Of a stretch of DNA of 15,561 nucleotides, positions 14,070 through 15,561 are shown in pieces. The first letter of the stretch is position 1; every line of letters starts with the position of its first letter. Source of the stretch: Bacteroidales bacterium (lineage in GTDB: Bacteria > Bacteroidota > Bacteroidia > Bacteroidales > Muribaculaceae); NCBI GenBank assembly GCA_030526455.1, contig JAUNCU010000051.1:1-15561 (forward strand). Direction: 5' to 3'. Under the pieces are notes generated by a model that was not told where the DNA came from, searched no databases, and worked only from the letters and a program-made list of their open reading frames with translations. The translations under genes were made by a program, and so were the position numbers.

Positions 14070-15356
14070 TTATTTTATTTTCACATAGGAGCAGTATTTG
14101 GCGAGGAGATTTTCTGTTGGGAGGTCTCCCTTTTTGTGTCGTTCGGCGTCGAGGGGGAGGATGCGCTCGTGCACGTGAGTTTCGCCTCTGTAGGTGGCAT
14201 TCAGGAATGGGATGCCGTTCGCTTCTTCAATGCTCACCTCAGAAAAGAGCGCGGTGATATCTTCTGGGTCGTAGACGATGGAGTAACTTGGGCGCTTTGC
14301 TCCGGGGATGTCTTGGCGCAGAAGGTTTTTCTCCTCGAGGTCGTGGATGTCGCGTAGGGCAGTGTCTTTTGAACATTTCGCCAGCGAAGCCCACGATTTT
14401 GAGGTGATTTTTGCCTCGTAGCCGTCGAGGAAAAGATTGAGCACGGCGCTCTGTCGAGTGCTTAATGCCAAGGCCGATGCGCGCTGCCAAAACACACTTT
14501 TGTTGAGGATCATGCTCAACACCGAGTGCGCCTCGTCGAGCGCTTGTGATAGGGTAGAGGCATACCAAAGAATCCACTCGGTGAGGTCGCCGTCGCCACG
14601 CTGTGTGCGTTCCAAGAGGTCGTAATAGCGGCTCTTGTTCTTGTTGATTTGCGAGGAAATGTTGTAGAATCGAAACTCGCTTTGGTCGGCGCGCGCCAGC
14701 ATCATGTCCGACAAGATGCGTGCCAGTCGGCCGTTCCCGTCCTCAAAGGGGTGGATGCTCACAAACCACACATGCGCCACTGCCGAGCGAATGATGTAAC
14801 TCACATTCTCGCTTGAGTTGAACCACGCAAGAAACTTCTCCATCTCGCCCTCAACGCGCTCTGGCGACGGGGCGATATAGTGAATTTTCTCGCGGCCGAA
14901 CATGCCCGACACGATGTGTTCCTCGTGGGTGCGATATTGCCCTATCTCTATCAGCGAGCCTTCGCTGAAGCCTGTGGGAAAGAATGCAGCCTGCCAGGCG
15001 CAGAGTTTTTCCTTGGTGATGGACTGGGCGCACTGACTTGTGGCTTCAAGCATCACAGCCACCACCGAGTCCACATAGTGGGATGGAGCCGACTGCTTTA
15101 CATTCTCGATGCCGAGTTTGCGTGCAATCGACGACCGCACCTCATCCACATTCAGGCGCACGCCCTCAATCTCCGACGAGTACACTACGTCGTAGGTCAA
15201 ATTCTCGGCCATGGCCCTCAACTTGCTGTCGAAGCCCAGCGAAGCCAGTCGGCCATAGAGCACGCCCTGTTTGCGGCTCACTTCCTCAAGAATGGCGGTC
15301 AATACCGATGCGTCCCATCTGAACGCTGTCCAATTTTCTCTTTCGTGGATATACAT
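14070..15356 (-). CDS. Fic-domain protein with DUF4172 N terminus and C-terminal winged helix
   Basis: A 428-residue cytoplasmic protein. The N terminus (MYIHERENWTAFRWD, residues 1-80) is the DUF4172 domain. It contains a class II Fic inhibitory motif SSEIEG (60-65, S/TxxxEG), expected to hold the enzyme inactive. The Fic core has the complete catalytic motif HPFEDGNGR (202-210) with His202, so AMP transfer (AMPylation) from ATP to a target protein hydroxyl is expected. Residues about 298-365 resemble a winged helix (SKSWASLAKCSKDTALRDIHDLEEKNLL, split by a short turn) ending in a PSYSIVY wing, as in the Shewanella and B. thetaiotaomicron Fic structures. Residues 366-428 are an extra tail. 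I chose the ATG at 15354-15356 because DUF4172 proteins begin with MYIHE-like sequence. The 46 extra codons of the longer frame only translate the operator/promoter DNA. The target protein is unknown, and no antitoxin gene adjoins it. Confidence 0.9.
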   Translation of the reverse strand: MYIHERENWTAFRWDASVLTAILEEVSRKQGVLYGRLASLGFDSKLRAMAENLTYDVVYSSEIEGVRLNVDEVRSSIARKLGIENVKQSAPSHYVDSVVAVMLEATSQCAQSITKEKLCAWQAAFFPTGFSEGSLIEIGQYRTHEEHIVSGMFGREKIHYIAPSPERVEGEMEKFLAWFNSSENVSYIIRSAVAHVWFVSIHPFEDGNGRLARILSDMMLARADQSEFRFYNISSQINKNKSRYYDLLERTQRGDGDLTEWILWYASTLSQALDEAHSVLSMILNKSVFWQRASALALSTRQSAVLNLFLDGYEAKITSKSWASLAKCSKDTALRDIHDLEEKNLLRQDIPGAKRPSYSIVYDPEDITALFSEVSIEEANGIPFLNATYRGETHVHERILPLDAERHKKGDLPTENLLAKYCSYVKIK

Positions 15357-15402
15357 ACTTGGTCTGTTTTTTAGTTGGATGCAACGATATTCGACAAATA
15401 AC

Positions 15403-15479
15403 GTCGCAAATTCTGCGACAAAAATAGCCCTTTTTCGTCGCATAACCAAGAAAAACGTCGCAAATTTTGCGACGTTTTT
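15403..15479. promoter_or_regulatory. Array of GTCGCA palindromes around the Fic promoter (likely operators)
   Basis: Site A (15403-15419) is GTCGCA-5 nt-TGCGAC. Site C (15451-15479) is a 14-bp inverted repeat around one base, with core ACGTCGCAAA-T-TTTGCGACGT. A half-site GTCGCA is at 15437-15442. A covers the -7 box and start region, the half-site lies in the spacer, and C abuts the -33 box. That layout is typical of repressor operators. The Fic protein's own winged helix is a natural candidate for the binder (inference). Confidence 0.65.
15419..15449 (-). promoter_or_regulatory. Bacteroidetes-type promoter of the Fic gene
   Basis: The minus strand has TTG (15449-15447), 20 nt, then TATTTTTG (15426-15419), an exact -7 match. 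The -7 box ends 62 nt before the ATG at 15356. Confidence 0.65.
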
Positions 15480-15561
15480 TGCTGGAAATCTCACATATAA
15501 ACTATCAACGCGAGTTCGGGATAAGAAACTGTCTTTGGGCTTTAATCCGGGAATATGATTT

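Noticed and set aside
14070..15356. Fic/antitoxin toxin-antitoxin pair
   Set aside because: No adjacent small antitoxin gene is present. The inhibitory SxxxEG motif is inside the Fic protein itself, so it is a self-inhibited (class II) Fic and not a two-gene module.
15357..15494. 46-residue N-terminal extension of the Fic protein
   Set aside because: It only translates the promoter and operator repeats (giving repeated KFATFF/EFATLF), and the DUF4172 domain begins exactly at the internal Met at 15356.

Overview
This window looks like a chromosomal segment of a gut-type Bacteroidales bacterium (Prevotellaceae or Muribaculaceae are my guesses). Four things point there. Two secreted proteins and one gene fragment end in the paired dockerin-like tail (VSDVTALIN-type repeats) common in this order. 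PurL is the large single-chain form. There are no clear GGAGG ribosome sites before starts. Several genes have promoters fitting the Bacteroidetes primary-sigma pattern TTTG-N19/20-TAnnTTTG. No tRNA, rRNA, CRISPR array or transposase gene was seen.

Layout. 1-919: the 3' end of a dockerin-tailed gene (+) meets a convergent dockerin-tailed secreted protein (-), with two hairpin sequences between. 1117-1563: a YhcH/YjgK/YiaL-family protein (-). 1736-5648: a tight two-gene unit on the minus strand, a superfamily 1 helicase followed 22 nt later by a helical-repeat protein ending in two OB/S1-like modules. 5726-7051: an NhaC-type Na+/H+ antiporter (-), divergent from a BspA-type leucine-rich-repeat dockerin protein (7233-8399, +), which is followed 19 nt later by rarA (8419-9717, +). 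9718-10116: a 399-nt intergenic stretch holding the rarA terminator, a roughly 200-bp element bounded by 34-bp inverted repeats, and the purL terminator. 10117-13809: purL (-). 14070-15356: a DUF4172-Fic-winged-helix protein (-) whose promoter is embedded in repeated GTCGCA palindromes.

How they relate. PurL and RarA are housekeeping (purine synthesis; replication-fork maintenance). The LRR and dockerin proteins are probably exported. The best candidate for an under-described system is the helicase + TPR/OB pair, whose second protein resembles the TPR-S1/CSD-like proteins linked to TOTE conflict systems. Also of interest are two 3'-UTR hairpins 8 kb apart with identical 11-nt loops but different stems, the inverted-repeat-bounded element, and the operator array at the Fic gene. 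All functional calls are from reading the sequence and family memory; no searches were run.
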